DNA of 64,000 bases from Stomorhina lunata (taxonomy: Eukaryota; Arthropoda; Insecta; Diptera; Rhiniidae), in the NCBI GenBank assembly GCA_933228675.1, contig OW121744.1, positions 57,183,775 to 57,247,774 of the forward strand. The letters run 5' to 3'. The notes below the pieces were generated by a model that was not told the DNA's origin, made no database searches, and saw nothing but the letters and a program-made list of their open reading frames with translations. The translations under genes were made by a program, and so were the position numbers. This document shows positions 22,851 through 36,500 of the stretch, piece by piece (the first letter of the stretch is position 1; each line of letters opens with the position of its first letter).

Positions 22851-23105
22851 ATTTTTTCTATAGAAAATTCTTTGTTAAACAAAATTTTTTCTATAGAAAA
22901 TTTTTTGTTAAACAAAATTTTTTCTATTGAAAATTTTTTGTTAAACAAATTTTTTTCTATAGAAAATTTTTTGTTAAACAAATTTTTTTCTATAGAAAAT
23001 TTTTTGTTAAACAAAATTTATTCTATAGAAAATTTTTTGTTAAACAAAATTTTTTCTATAGAAAATTTTTTGTTAAACAAAATTTTTTCCATAGAAAATT
23101 TCGTA
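22851..23105 (+). repeat. 33-bp minisatellite, second block
   Basis: About eight further units of the same 33-bp repeat (TTTTTTGTTAAACAAAATT, TTTCTATAGAAAA), resuming after the ribozyme-bearing island. The variants differ slightly from the main block (for example AAATTTTTTT instead of AAAATTTTT). Confidence 0.9.
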
Positions 23106-23280
23106 AATTAGATCAATGTCGTAAACATTAATTATTTTGTTAACTTCTTCGTAGGGTTAAAAAGAGATCATTTCATATTTGACATTTAAATACCAAAGCA
23201 AAAACCATGATAAATTGATTGCATTCGTTTAAATATTAAAAGAATATTTGCAGACTCACTTATGACAAGGCAAAGACATA

Positions 23281-24019
23281 AACAAGTAGAAAAGTGCTAT
23301 AGTCGGTCGAGCCCGACTGTAAGATACCTTTCACCACTTAGGTCAAATGTGTTCTTCCTGTATAAAGACAAATATTTGCTAAATTTTGCCATCATATAAA
23401 CATTTTCTCAAAACTTATATATTTAAGTTGTTTCCGTCATTTGGACTTGTATGAGAGCTAGGGTCAAATTTGGACCGATTATCTCATAATTTGGCAAATT
23501 GATTACAGTTGCTACAGAAATTATGTATACAAAAAATAAAACTAAAATTCTTATTATCTTTTGATTTACGAGCGTTTTATTGAAGTGTTTGTATGGGAGC
23601 TATGGTCAAATGTGAACCGATTTAAACAAAATTTGGTACATTGATTTTAGTTTACATAAGCAGTATTTGATTTAAATTTTGTGAAAAAAATATTGATATT
23701 TGTAGCCTATATGTCAATTCCGGTAATTGGGACCAATGGGAGGTACCATAAATAATGGACCGATTTTGACGAATTTTAATAGCCATGGTCCTAAATTTCT
23801 GTGCTAAATTTCATCAAATTATCTTTAGAATTGGGACTTTGATTACATGGCTTACATGGGGGTCCAGCCAGCCGTCCAGACAGACGCTTAATCGCCTCAG
23901 ACAGTGATTCTAAGCCTATTGGTAAACTAAAAGGTGGGTCTAAGACAAATATTTCTATGCGTGACATACATCAGCACAAACTTATAATACCCTTTCAACC
24001 TATGGTGGTGAAGGGTATA
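23281..24019 (+). mobile_element. DINE-1/mini-me-like Helentron, copy 3
   Basis: Both ends are present (AACAAGTAGAAAAGTGC and GGTGGTGAAGGGTATA). The GACG tract and core are shortened (CAGACAGACGCTTAATCGCC). It is more diverged than the copies at 4738 and 8996. Confidence 0.8.
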
Positions 24020-24563
24020 AAAATATTTATTTGATCACTTAAAGTTACAATTGAGTGCGAACAAATGTTTACAACATGTCCACAAGTTAATTTTATAGCA
24101 AAAATTTAATGAAAAAAAAAAATTATTTATTTTCCAATGGACTCCATAGAGAAACTTAAATGGCAATAATTATAATCAGCCACATCAAAATTAGTTATAT
24201 AATTTGGACTCTAAGTAAGGCCAGCGGCTGTGGCAGTTTACACGTCTATTAACGTTAATAGTTTTGCTCCAAGCAGCATTTGCTGCAACTAACAAAATTG
24301 TGTTGCATGTGTTCGATACTTTGTACAAACTTATAAAAGTGTTGGATAAAAATCAAACCAAACCAAAAATTTGTTGCTTTCGAAACCCTTTCGCTACTCC
24401 AATTTCGCATTCCAACTCGTTTGTCTGTGTGTCTGTCTATTGGAAAAACTATTTTTCATATTTTCTTCAAAAACACAAACTGTTCCAAGTCTTCATAGGC
24501 TCTTGCCTCTAGTCTCTAACAGTCAGTTGATCTTCGCGCTTTAAGTCGACAACAACGGTTAAA
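24020..24563 (+). promoter_or_regulatory. Upstream region of NRF-B with a possible initiator
   Basis: No gene is seen. TCAGTT at 24523-24528 matches the insect initiator consensus and would give a 5' leader of about 39 bases before the ATG at 24564. No convincing TATA box or DPE was found at the matching positions, so the start site is tentative. Confidence 0.35.
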
Positions 24564-27500
24564 ATGTGGCTAACGAAAATGTGGTACGGAATAAATCGCG
24601 TTGCATGTTGTACGAACATATTTGCTGTGGCATTAGGCATTTTATGTCTAATGTTAATGAATGCTTCAATTGCGGCATTGTCGCCGTCATACAAGTTGCG
24701 GCAAGAAAATGATAAAGAAAGTGTTTTAAAAATGGATGTGGTGGTGGTGGACGGAGTTCAACAACTGGTTGAGCATAATTTCCTAGTTGGCGTTGCAAGT
24801 TTGGGTGCATTTTATGAAAATCATACTCAATGTGGCCAAGAACTTGAAATAATGTTGAATGCAATGACCAGGCATGAAGTTTGGGGTTTGAAAGGTGTGT
24901 TCGTGTGAATGTTTTTGAAAATTAAAATTATAGTTTTACTTTTTTTTGTGTTTCGCATGAGCGAAAAGTGGTTTCATGATCAAGTGTAAATAAACAAAAT
25001 CGTATTGTTACCATTTCTTAAATGGATAATGAAGGGTAATGACTGGAAATGTAAATAAATAAAAACAAATAAATATAAAGCTTACAGTATAATTGTTCAA
25101 AAAATACTTCCCCAACTTAAATTTTAAATTAAAGTAAATTTTAAAAAATATTAAATAATTTTTGCAAATACTAGGAAAATCCAAAACAATTGGTCCAAGT
25201 ATTTTGAAAGTGAAAATTTAAAAAAATTAAAAAAAAAATACTACAATCCACAATAAAAACGTGTTCGTCAAGTCAACAAAATTGAATGGAAAATTTTCCA
25301 ATGGACTTTAAAAAGTGTTTTAGTCAGTTACTATGTCAATAAGAGCCAGTTTACTATTTTATGATGCATTTTCTTTTTATTATTAAATAAACAAAATTAC
25401 AGATCATAATTTTTTTTTAAGTTTACTAGATAGTAAGCGAAAGTGGTACCAAGGCTTAACTATAACTTTGAACAAAAAGTACTTTTTTTTATAAAAAATG
25501 CGTAAAAATATGTAGTTAAAAAAAAACAAATTTTCTATAATTATTGATATTTCACTAATTAACGGCCTTTTGCTAAAAACAACTTTTTTGTTGTAGAAAA
25601 CTAAGCTCCGGGATTATAAAAATATTCTTTGTTTTACAACTTATTTGTTTCTAAATTCTGTTAAAAGATGGCGTTAATTTTAGGTTACATACGAAAATCG
25701 GATTTTTATTCCCACCATCAAAAAGAATGGGTGGTATATTGAGATTGTCATGCCGTTTGTAATTTCCATATATTTTGTTAGGAGTTCCTAATGCATCTAC
25801 CATATACATAATCTTAATATGCTGCTTGTACCTCAGAATCTTTTTGATTGTAGATATCGGGTGGTTAAATTTCAAGGGCCGATGTTGATTTTGAATAAAA
25901 CACAAACTATTTAGGAAATTATTGTAATTTTATTTAATTATGATATATTGGTATTACTCAATTATGTATGGAACAAAATATCGGCCAAATAGGTGCCGCG
26001 ACCACGGCGGCACACCTCCATCCGATGGTCCAAATTTTCAATGACCCTGAGGCATAATGAAGGTTCTATGCCGTTAATGTGCCGAATTATCTCATCCTTT
26101 AGCTCTTGAATTGTTGCTGGCTTATCGACGTACACCTTTTCTTTCAAATAACCCCAAAGAAAAAAGTCCAACGGTGTCAAATCACATGATCTCGGCGGCC
26201 AATTGACATCGCCATTACGTGAGATAACACGGACATTGAATTTGTTGCGCAAAAGAGCCATTGTTTCGTTAGCTGTGTGGCAAGTGGCACCGTCCTGCTG
26301 AAACCACATATCGTCCACATCCATATCTTCCAATTCGGGCCATAAAAAGTTCGTTATCAGCTCACGATAGCGAACACCATTCACAGTAACTGCCTGACCG
26401 GCCTCATTTTGGAAAAAATACGGCCCGATGATGCCGCCAGCCCATAAACCGCATTGGTGCATTGGTTTTTCGACAATCACTCTTGGATTCTCATTCGCCC
26501 AAATACGGCAATTCTGTTTATTGACGAACCCACTGAGGTGAAAATATGCCTCATCACTGAAGATGATTTTTTTCGAAAATTGATCATCCACTGTTGCCAT
26601 TTCTTGCCACCATTCTGTCCATTCACGACGTTTGTAATGGTCAAGAGGCTTTAGTTCTTGAGCCAATTGCACCTTGTAAGCGTGTAAATGCAAGTCTTTA
26701 TGCATAATGTTCATCAACGATTATCGTGAGAGGTGCAATTGTTGGGCACGACGATGAGTTGAGGTGGACGGCTCTTCAGCCACACTATCGCGAACAGCAG
26801 CAATATTTTCTGCAGTACGAGCTGTACGAGCATGCACTGGTGTTCTCACATCTTCTACAGACCCGGTTTGCTCGAATTTTTCCACGATTTTTGCGATTGT
26901 ACGCACATTTGGACGATCAAATTGACCAAAAAAATCACGAAGTGCACGATATGCATTTTGATTTGAACGCCCATTTTCATAATAAGTCTAGATAACTTTA
27001 ACACATTGGATTGTGTATCTCTCCATGGTTCAAATTTAGTAAGTCTGAAATAGAGAAATGTCAAATAAAACTCGGAAAAAAACTAGGCGTTTAGGTGTGG
27101 TTCACATTCAACATCGGCCCTTACAATTTAACCACCCTTTATAAAAAAGGGGATGTAATATATAAATAAGAATTATAGCCAAATGTTGACCGATTGTAAC
27201 AAAATTTCACACACTGCCTGGTATTTATATAAAACTTATTTTTGCAATTTAGTGGCAATAGCTGTCATAGTTTCTAATTTAATAGCTTTTAACTGGTCCT
27301 TGCTAAATATTTTTTGGTTTCCGGGAGTGTTTTTTATATGAAAGCTATAAACAAATATGGAACGATTCCTATAAAATTTGATATACTGACCAATAGTTGC
27401 ATAAAACTTCTTTATTCTAAATTTAGTCGTCATAGCTATTACAAATGTACTCAATTTATCAGCATTCATGTGTTTCCCGGGTCGGGGTTACATGGGAGCT

Positions 27501-30500
27501 CTAACTAAATTTGAACCGATTTTGTCCATTTTCAGTACGCAACTTTTGTTACATATCAAAAATACTTTTATAAAATTTTGTCTCTCTAGCTTTTGTAGTT
27601 AAGGAGCTGTCGCGCTTTTATCTGACGGACAGACGGACATAAATCTCCTTTTCTTTTTGTGTTTCTGTAACATCGCTCAATCGTCTTAGAATTTCATAAG
27701 GATTCAGAGTATTTATCGTTTTTGATATTTGAGCCAATATTAAGGAAATTACAAACGGAATGACAATCTCAATATACCCCCCATTCTTTTTGATGCTGGG
27801 TATAAAAATGTAGAATTTTGACGTTTTTTTAAATTTTTTTTGTTAGTTTTTCTCAATTTTTCGTAGAAGTAAACATTTAATCGGGAAGCGCCGTATTAAA
27901 TTTTTAGATATTGAGAGTAGCAATCGGTACGTAAAATTTGGTCTGAGAATCTTCTGTTATCCTTGACTCCCAGTGGAGCATAGGACCTCATAGGGCCTTT
28001 TTATATGCAAATTTTTTATTTTTTTTTTTCACTATTGTATTATCTGTTATACATATTTTTTCTCTAAGTGTACTGATGTTTTTTATGGTGATGAAATCTA
28101 ATACACTTATCTAACTATACAAATTTAAAAAAGTGCAATTTATGACCTATTAAGAAAATTACAGCGCAAAATTTGCTGCTAGTTAAAAAGCCAAAATTAT
28201 AGAAAACACCCTGTATTTCAGAAACCCAAATAGTTTGGGCTATTTTATGTAGCACCAATGATAGCCGAATATGTACCCGAAAAAATGTATATAAATTCAT
28301 GTGATTATCTTGAAATTTAAAAACCTAATTTTTTTTTGATATATTCCTATCTACTCGTATAGTCGATCAAGTCCGACTTTTTAATAACACTGAGGATCAG
28401 TGTGAAACACTTTCCAATTTAATGGCTTTTCTTACCTCTTATAGACGTATCTAAGCATTATTTTTATTTTACAGCATAAATTTTTCATGATTTAAAATAC
28501 ATACATATACTTAAATCATTTCCGATATACTTAGGATCTGTTATAGAGCCAGAGGAAAATATATAACGATTTCCTTTGGGATTTTCACGAAATTTGTCCT
28601 TACAATTTCATTTTACAGAAGACTTGTCTGTGGAAAGTTTTTTTTAAAAAAAAAACTTCGATTATCTTCAGACTTTTAAGGGTTTTTGTGTTTATTGAGG
28701 TAGATATTTCAGAGTTTGTCTTGTATGAAGGTGTTGCCAAATATAATCCTATTCTAACAAAATTTTGGTTACTATAGCAATTTTTCAGCTAAACTTTATT
28801 CAAATAAAATAAATTTGTGGCTGTAAAGGGCAAAAATCTTTAGTCCGGGACGCCATTTCTATTGGAGGTATTATTTTAGGTGCCTCCCATAGCAATGCGG
28901 TTTCGATTGTGTCAAAAAAGTATAGATATCATCCTTGTGTCAACAAAAATGTTTGTGCCTCCTGCACTTTGATCACAATATGTCAGACTAGTATTTATAT
29001 GCGTTACAAAACTCCAAAGAGCAGCGGTTCTCACGAGCTATAACTTCGCGGTACCCTTCATAAAATTGCAACCACTGCTTTGATTACAAATTTAAATAAA
29101 CCCCTCAGCCAGTAAGCAGTCCAGACGGATTTCGCGACAGACATCGATCGATCAAAATGATTTTGGGTAGATCGATATATGTACTTAAAGGTGACAATTT
29201 GTCAGATTTCTTTCATGTATGTTTATTATTTTCATCTGATTTCATAATACTCGTTCTCAGTTTGCCGCCTCCACATGTTTGCATATCTTCCAGACCTTCT
29301 TGAACCTTGGGGATTATATTCGATGGCTTGACGATTTATATCAGTAGCTGGCTTTCTAATTGTATGTCCTAGCCAACCACACTCCGAGCACGAATAGTTG
29401 TTTGTAATGGTTTTTCGTCGGTGCGCAACTATAGATCTTGATTTGAAATTGTAACGAGCCAGACAATTCTTAGAATGCGTCAGAGGTATCGATTTACAAA
29501 TGCTTATTTCGACTCGAAATATTCCATGTTTTACAACCGTATAAGAGCACGTTTTTAACATAAGTGTTAAATACGTTGAGTTTGATGAAAGTCGAGATAT
29601 TTTGAGATCTCCAGAAATTATTCAGAGTACTAAAAGCTTGTATTGCTTTGCTTAACCTATTTTGGATATCTTCTCTGTTGCCACCGCTTTAGATATTATA
29701 ATTTCTTGGTAGCAGAAAGTGTTAATCTCGTCAATGTATTGCCCAGCAATATATAAATTGGACTTGTTCTTCTTCTTCTGTTATCCTTGACTCCCAGTGG
29801 ACTCATTAAGTGAGTTTAAAAGCAATGACATAGTTTTCTTAATTGTTGAAGGCCAGCTAAAGCATCACGGGAGGCAAAGGTTTGGATTGTTGACTACATG
29901 CTAAAGAAATGTTGAGAAAAACATATACGTCATCAGCGTTATCGATGTCATATAACACTCTGATACAGTGAAAATACACTCGAAACGAACCCAAGCTCAA
30001 CCAGTAGAACTCGGTTAGAAGATCATTTTACCATTTTTAAAATTTTCGATATACCCTCAAAATCGAAAGTTATCGATAAAAAACGATTTTTTTGGACTTA
30101 GCGGAGAAAATAATGCTTAACTGAGTCATTTTTACATCGATTTTAAATTTTAAAATGTGTTTCGACAGAAAACAAAATAGACTTTCACTTCGTAAAGACA
30201 TTTTATTAACATGACCAACTTATCATAAAAATATTTTCCGCTAAAGTTAAAATTTTATTTTTTTTCGATTTTTTCAACTTCGGAAGCTTTTTTTTCGTAA
30301 AATTTATCAGAAGACCTAATATATTTTGACTTAAAAAAAAAAATCATGGTTACCATTTTGTAAAACAAGAGTACTTTAATTAAAATCAGAAACATATTAA
30401 CAGAGATATAACAATTTTAGTAAAAAAGGTGAATTCAGTATTATTTGTATATTAGAAAATTTTCTATACAATACTACGTTAAGGTAGAAACACAATTGGG

Positions 30501-33500
30501 ACGAATGACTAATTTCGTCCAGCACGACGAATTCGGCTTTAAAAGTTCGTCTTGTACATTCGTCCATTGAACACAGTTGGGACGAATAAACGTTGTTGAC
30601 GCCATTTTTGTTGATTTTTTATTTGCACAAATTACTTACACTTTCGGACATATCGCGCACTCACAACATTTGCAATTTTTTTGTATTTAATTCTCTTGTT
30701 ATTTCACAAGATTATTTTATTTAATTAATTATATTTAAAATATTTTTTTTGTTTACAGTCTTTAAGGTGACCGTATTTAGCAAGAACACATATAATTTGT
30801 AATATTTTACAACTGAAATAGAAATACAGTCACTCTAAACCAGTTTATTCGTCGTTCGTCTGCGTATGAAATATAAATAAACCTATCGCACTGTTCGATA
30901 CGCACAACGAATTTCGTCGTACGCATCAATTGTGAGCACTTTCATATTAACCCATATGTTCTATTTCTAACGACGAATATTCGTTCTGAAAAATTGGTCG
31001 TTCGTTCCAATTGTGTTTCATACTTTAGAGTGTTTTTTCAACTTTTTTCGAAAGTAGAGAAATAGCGGTCGGATTATTATGGCATTCGGTGAGAAACTTC
31101 AAATAACAAAATTTAAGCCAAATCGGACTAGGCCCAGGCCATGAAGTTGAAAATTGCGTTTACAAGAAAAAATATGGCCAATTTTTTAGTTTTTGCAAAA
31201 TTTAACTTTTTTAGTAAACATTTTAACAAAGTGTAAATATTAATTCAAAATGTAGACTCAATTAGCTTTCTATCTACGTAAGTAGCGTATAAATAGGCTA
31301 AGGATTTTTTGAGTTATCGGAAATTTTCATAGAAATTTTGGGTCCTTGAAGACATCTATTTGATTTTATGATATTTGTTGATGGAAAGCAAATTGGGTCT
31401 AAATTACAAATTAACATTCAGAGTTTGTCAAAAAATTTAACTTCATTCATAAGTGCGTATAAATATAAGTACTTATACGTATATTGTACGTTAATTAAAC
31501 TGGCCCTTTTACAAAAACAAACTTATATTTTTTTTAATTCGCTGTTAATTTAAATTTAAATAATCTAGGTTCATAAAATATTTAATGCACTTTTCAAGTA
31601 AATATAAAAAAGTTTGGCATTCCTAACAAAATATTGCGGAAAACGGCGTCCCAATGTGAAAAAATCGGAAAAAAAATAAAAATTTAAATTTGTTTGAAAA
31701 TATTTTTGTGATAATTTGATGAAATAAAAAATCTTTTTTAACAAGAAGAAAGCCTGATGTCTTGTCTGTCTCAAACCGTGTTAAAATTTCAAATCGATAA
31801 ACAAATGACTTAGCTAGGCCTATTTTTGTCCGAGAAGACCAAAAAAATCGTTTTTTATCGATAACTTTCGATTTTGAGGGTATATCGAAATTTCTAAAAA
31901 TGACAAACTGATACACTCAATAGGGCCTATCGTTTGATATAGGTTTCCTTAAAAGTGTATTTCTTTTTCCTCAAAATGTATCAGTGTGTAATCTATCATG
32001 AAGACTCTACAAGATTCCAGTCATCGAATGGCACAAAACAATATCAAGCCCTATGTTAAATAGCAATGGAGACAGCACACAAAAATGGCGAACTCCTACT
32101 AATACTAATGGATTTGAGTAAACCTTCATGAAGTATGCAGCAGAATGCGTTGTTGTAAAGCTCTTTGCTAAGTCGTATAATCTTTTCGGGGACTCCTTTA
32201 CACCTTAGAGCTGCCCACATCGCGCGGTTATCTTATGTGTCAAATAAAATAAAATAATAAAGTCTGTAAATAAAGTAAAAGGGGAATCACCACTCAACCG
32301 ACTGCTCCACCATATTTCTTAAGCTGTTGATGTGATCAATATATGATTTGTTTGGTCTAAAGCTCTATATGATAACAAGTAAGAAAGTGCTATAGTCGGT
32401 CAAGCCCAACCATACAATACCCTTCACCACTAATGTCAAAGGTGTTCTTATTCCTGTACAAAGACAAATATTTGCTAAATTTTGCCATCATACAAACATA
32501 TTCTCAAAACTTATACATTTAAGCTGTTTCCGTCATTTGGACTTATTTGAGAGCTATGGTCAAATGTGGACCGATTATCCCGAAATTTGGTAAATTGATT
32601 ACAGTTATTACAAAAATTATGTATGCAAAAAATAAACTCAAAATTCTCATTCTCTTCGGATTTAGGAGCGTTTTTGTGAATTTTGTCTCATTTAGTGCGT
32701 TTTGAGAAAAGAGTTTGTATGGAAGCTATGGTCAAATGTGGACCGATTTCAACGAAATTTAGTACAGTAATTTCAATTTCAGTATTTGTTCAAAATTTCA
32801 TGAAAAATATTGATTTTTGTGGCCAATTCCGGGAAGTGGGACCTATGGGAGGTACCATAAATAATGGACCGATTTTGACGAATTTCAATAGCCATGGTCC
32901 CATTATCAAAAAAAATGATCTGTGCCAAATTTTATCAAATTATCTTAAGAATTGCGACCTGTAGTTTGATTACAAGGTTTATATGGGGGTCCAGCCAGCC
33001 AGGCGGACGAACGGACGGCCATCGCTAAATCGACTCAGAAAGTGATTCTAAGCCTATTGGTATACTAAAAGATGGGTCTAAGACAAATATTTCTATGCGT
33101 TACATACATCAGCACAAACTTATAATAACCTTTCCACCTATGGTGGTGAAGGGTATAAATATATGGTGTAAAAATCACAAAATTCTATTGTATAGTTTTT
33201 TAGAAAAATTAAGTTAAAACTTCAAGATTGATTTTCTCAAAATGCATTTTTGGCGTATAGACTCCCCCACGGCGAACTATTGATAAAGTAATAGAATAAT
33301 TAAAAAAATATTCTTTGTTTATACCTGTCGACTTGGCAACTTTATTTACTCCTAAAAACTGCAGAACCATTTTTACTTCATCCCATTGTAATTAATCTTG
33401 AAATATTAATCTGATTAGAAAGTACTGTATAAAAAATTAGGCCTAATTATTTATATATGTACCATTTGATTCTTATTAGAAATCCTCAAACAAGAAACTG

Positions 33501-36500
33501 ATATATGAATTTCAAAATTAACAAATAAGAAAATTAATCGAATTTAAACACATATTTTTCCAATTTGCAGTTTTGGATTCATTTGGTTTACCTCCAAAAA
33601 CATTTACATGGGGAAATTACTTTTGGTTTGGAACACCCGATTTGTGTAATGATCTTAATAAACCATTTACCATTAGTTTGTCACATTCGCGTCCACCAAT
33701 TTTCAATGCCACCAGCCCATTTCCTGTTCAATTTGTTGTTGTGTATCTCAATTTCACCACACCCTATTATATAGACATCAAGTTGCCATTCGAGGTGAAT
33801 TGTGATTTTTCTCTTTCAATGAATATCTTTTAATTTGTTTCATTATCTTTTTTTCAGGAACTTATTCATTTGGGTTTGTGTTTGCCAAAAAGTTGCAGTG
33901 TCTCGAAAATAAGTTCATACACTGACGCCTATTTTGCAAGGCAATATTTTCAAATGCAACGGAATTTCAAGTTAAAAATTAAAGCTTTGGATGTAAAAGC
34001 TCCACACTTTAGTTGGAATTATTTCGTTAAAACTGGAAGTTTTTTATTCATGTAAGTTTAATGTTGTTTCTATTTAGTTACTGCACAATGGGGATTTATC
34101 AAAATATTTTGTAAATAATTTTCTAAAATAAGTTAATGGATTTTTTTTTAGTAGCTTTCTATTAAAGTTACCAAAATGTTGAATTTAAAATTTCTTAATT
34201 GTAAACAAGTTAAATGCACGAGGAAATAAGTCTGCAAGAAGTTTCAAATATTATTATCATTATTATTATTATGTGAACTTGAAGTTTTATACAAGCATGT
34301 AATCAGACGGACCTAGCCATAAAATAAAATGCAAAAAATAAAATTTAAATTCTCATTATCTTCAGATTTACGAGCGTTTTAGTGATTTTTGTCTCATTTA
34401 TTGCGTTTTGAAAGAAGAGTTTGTATGGGAGCCATGGTCAAATGTGGATCGATTTCAACGAAATTTGGTACAGTGATTTTGGTTTACATAAGCAGTATTT
34501 GTTTTAAATTTCATGAATATTGATATTTGTGGCCAATATTTCAATTCCGGGAAGTGGGACCATAAGTAATGGACCGATTTTGACGAATTTCAATAGCCAT
34601 GGTCCCACTATCAAAAATATAATCAAATTATCTTTAGAATTGCGACCTGTACTTTGATTACATGGTGGTCCAGCCAGCTGGCCAGACGGACGGACGGACT
34701 GACAACGCTAAATCGACTCAGAAAATGATTCTAAACCTATTGGTATACTAAAAGGTGATCTAAGACAAATATTTCTATGCATTACATACATCAGCACAAA
34801 CTTATAATACCCTATCCACCTATGGTGGTAAAGGGTATAATTAAAACAAGTAAGAAAGTGCTATAGTCGGTCATGCCCGACCATACGATACCCTTCACCA
34901 CTAAGGTCAAGGTGTTCTTTTTCCTATATAAAGACAAATATTAGCTAAATTTTGCCATCATACAAACATATTCTCAAAACTTATAGATTTAAGCTGTTTC
35001 CGTCATTTGGACTTATATGAGAGCTAGGGTCAAATGTGGACCGATTATCTCGAAATTTATCAAATTGATTACAGTTGTTACAATTGTTATGTATGCTTAA
35101 ACGTTTTAGTGAATTTTGTCCCATTTAGTGCGTTTTGAGAAAAGAGTTTGTATGGGAGCTATGGTCAAATGTGGACCGATTTCAACGAAATTTGGTACAG
35201 TGATTTAAGTTTAGATAGGCAGTATTTCTTTTAAATTTCATGAAAAAATATTGATTTCTGTGGCCAATATATCAATTCCGGGAATTGGGACCTATGGGAG
35301 GTACCATAAATAATGGACCGATTTTGACGAATTTCAATAGCCATGGTCCCATTATCAAAAAAATGATATGTGCCAAATTTCATCAAATTATCTTTAGAAT
35401 TGCGACCTGTAGTTTGATTACAAGGTTTAGATGGGGGTCCAGCCAGCCATCCAGACGGACGGACGGACGGATATCGCTAAATCGACTCAGAAAGTGATTC
35501 TAAGCTTATTGGTATACTAAAAGATGGGTCTAAGACAAATATTTCTATGCGTTACATACATCAGCACAAACTTATAATACCCTTTCCACCTATGGTGGTG
35601 AAGGGTATAAAAACAAAAAAATATTTCTTACTTAGGTCCTAGTTTTTAAATTCTTCACCCCAATATGTGAAAGTGGTATAATGCACGTAAGCTTGGAATC
35701 AAAGTAAAGTTCACACTTTTAAAGATAATTTATTAGAATTAGACAAAATCGTATCGTTGCATATACAAATATATTGAAAATCACATAAATGCTCAGAAAT
35801 TAAAAAAAACTCCAAGTAAGATGTCAAAATTTTCTTAAACGATTTTTATACATACAGTTAAGTGAAAAATATGAAGGATTATAAGCTCAAAGCTTAAATT
35901 TTAATCAACACGGGCTAAAAACTAAATTTTATAAAATTAAATAGAGATTTGTACTTGCAAATATTATGCAGACCAATTACACTACGTAACAGTTTTTTGA
36001 CCAAACGAATGCGATATCCAGTCTTTACGTAAAATTGTCTGCTGAATTCGAGTCAGAATGGTCAAAGGAAGAACAGTTTTCGAAATATTCCAAAAATAAC
36101 TATTTTTGAGTTTTTAAAAAAGATGATGTCACCTATATATATAGGTATCTTTCAAAATATTTGTCTGGTTATGTATTTGTTTTTTTTTTAATTGAATATA
36201 ATGAAATTACTAAAACAACCATTTGTCGTAACTCAAGGTATGTCTACAAATAACAAAGTTACCATGAAAAATTTTATGAATTTTTGAAATTTTGCTTTTT
36301 ATACCCTTCACCTATAGGTAAATTAGTATTATGAATTTGTCATTCAGTTTATAATTTTTTCATTATTTGTCAAAGACCCCAAAATTTATACTGATTGACT
36401 CAGAATCAGCAGGAGAATCGATTAAGCGATGTCCGCCTGTCTGTCGGTCTGTCTGTTGAAATCAAGTTTGTAGAGCTGCTGGAGAATGTACCGACATAAG

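Larger units (their letters stand above)
25651..27808 (+). mobile_element. Second DINE-like family (F2), interrupted by a mariner-type element
   Basis: The outer parts are 25651-25856 and 27140-27808. The right end has GGAAATTACAAACGGAATGA and CATTCTTTTTGATG.TGGGTATAA. The left part has the complement (CCACCATCAAAAAGAATGGG), giving inverted ends. The homologous uninterrupted stretch is at 50560-52113. The middle is occupied by the transposon at 25857-27139. Confidence 0.7.
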
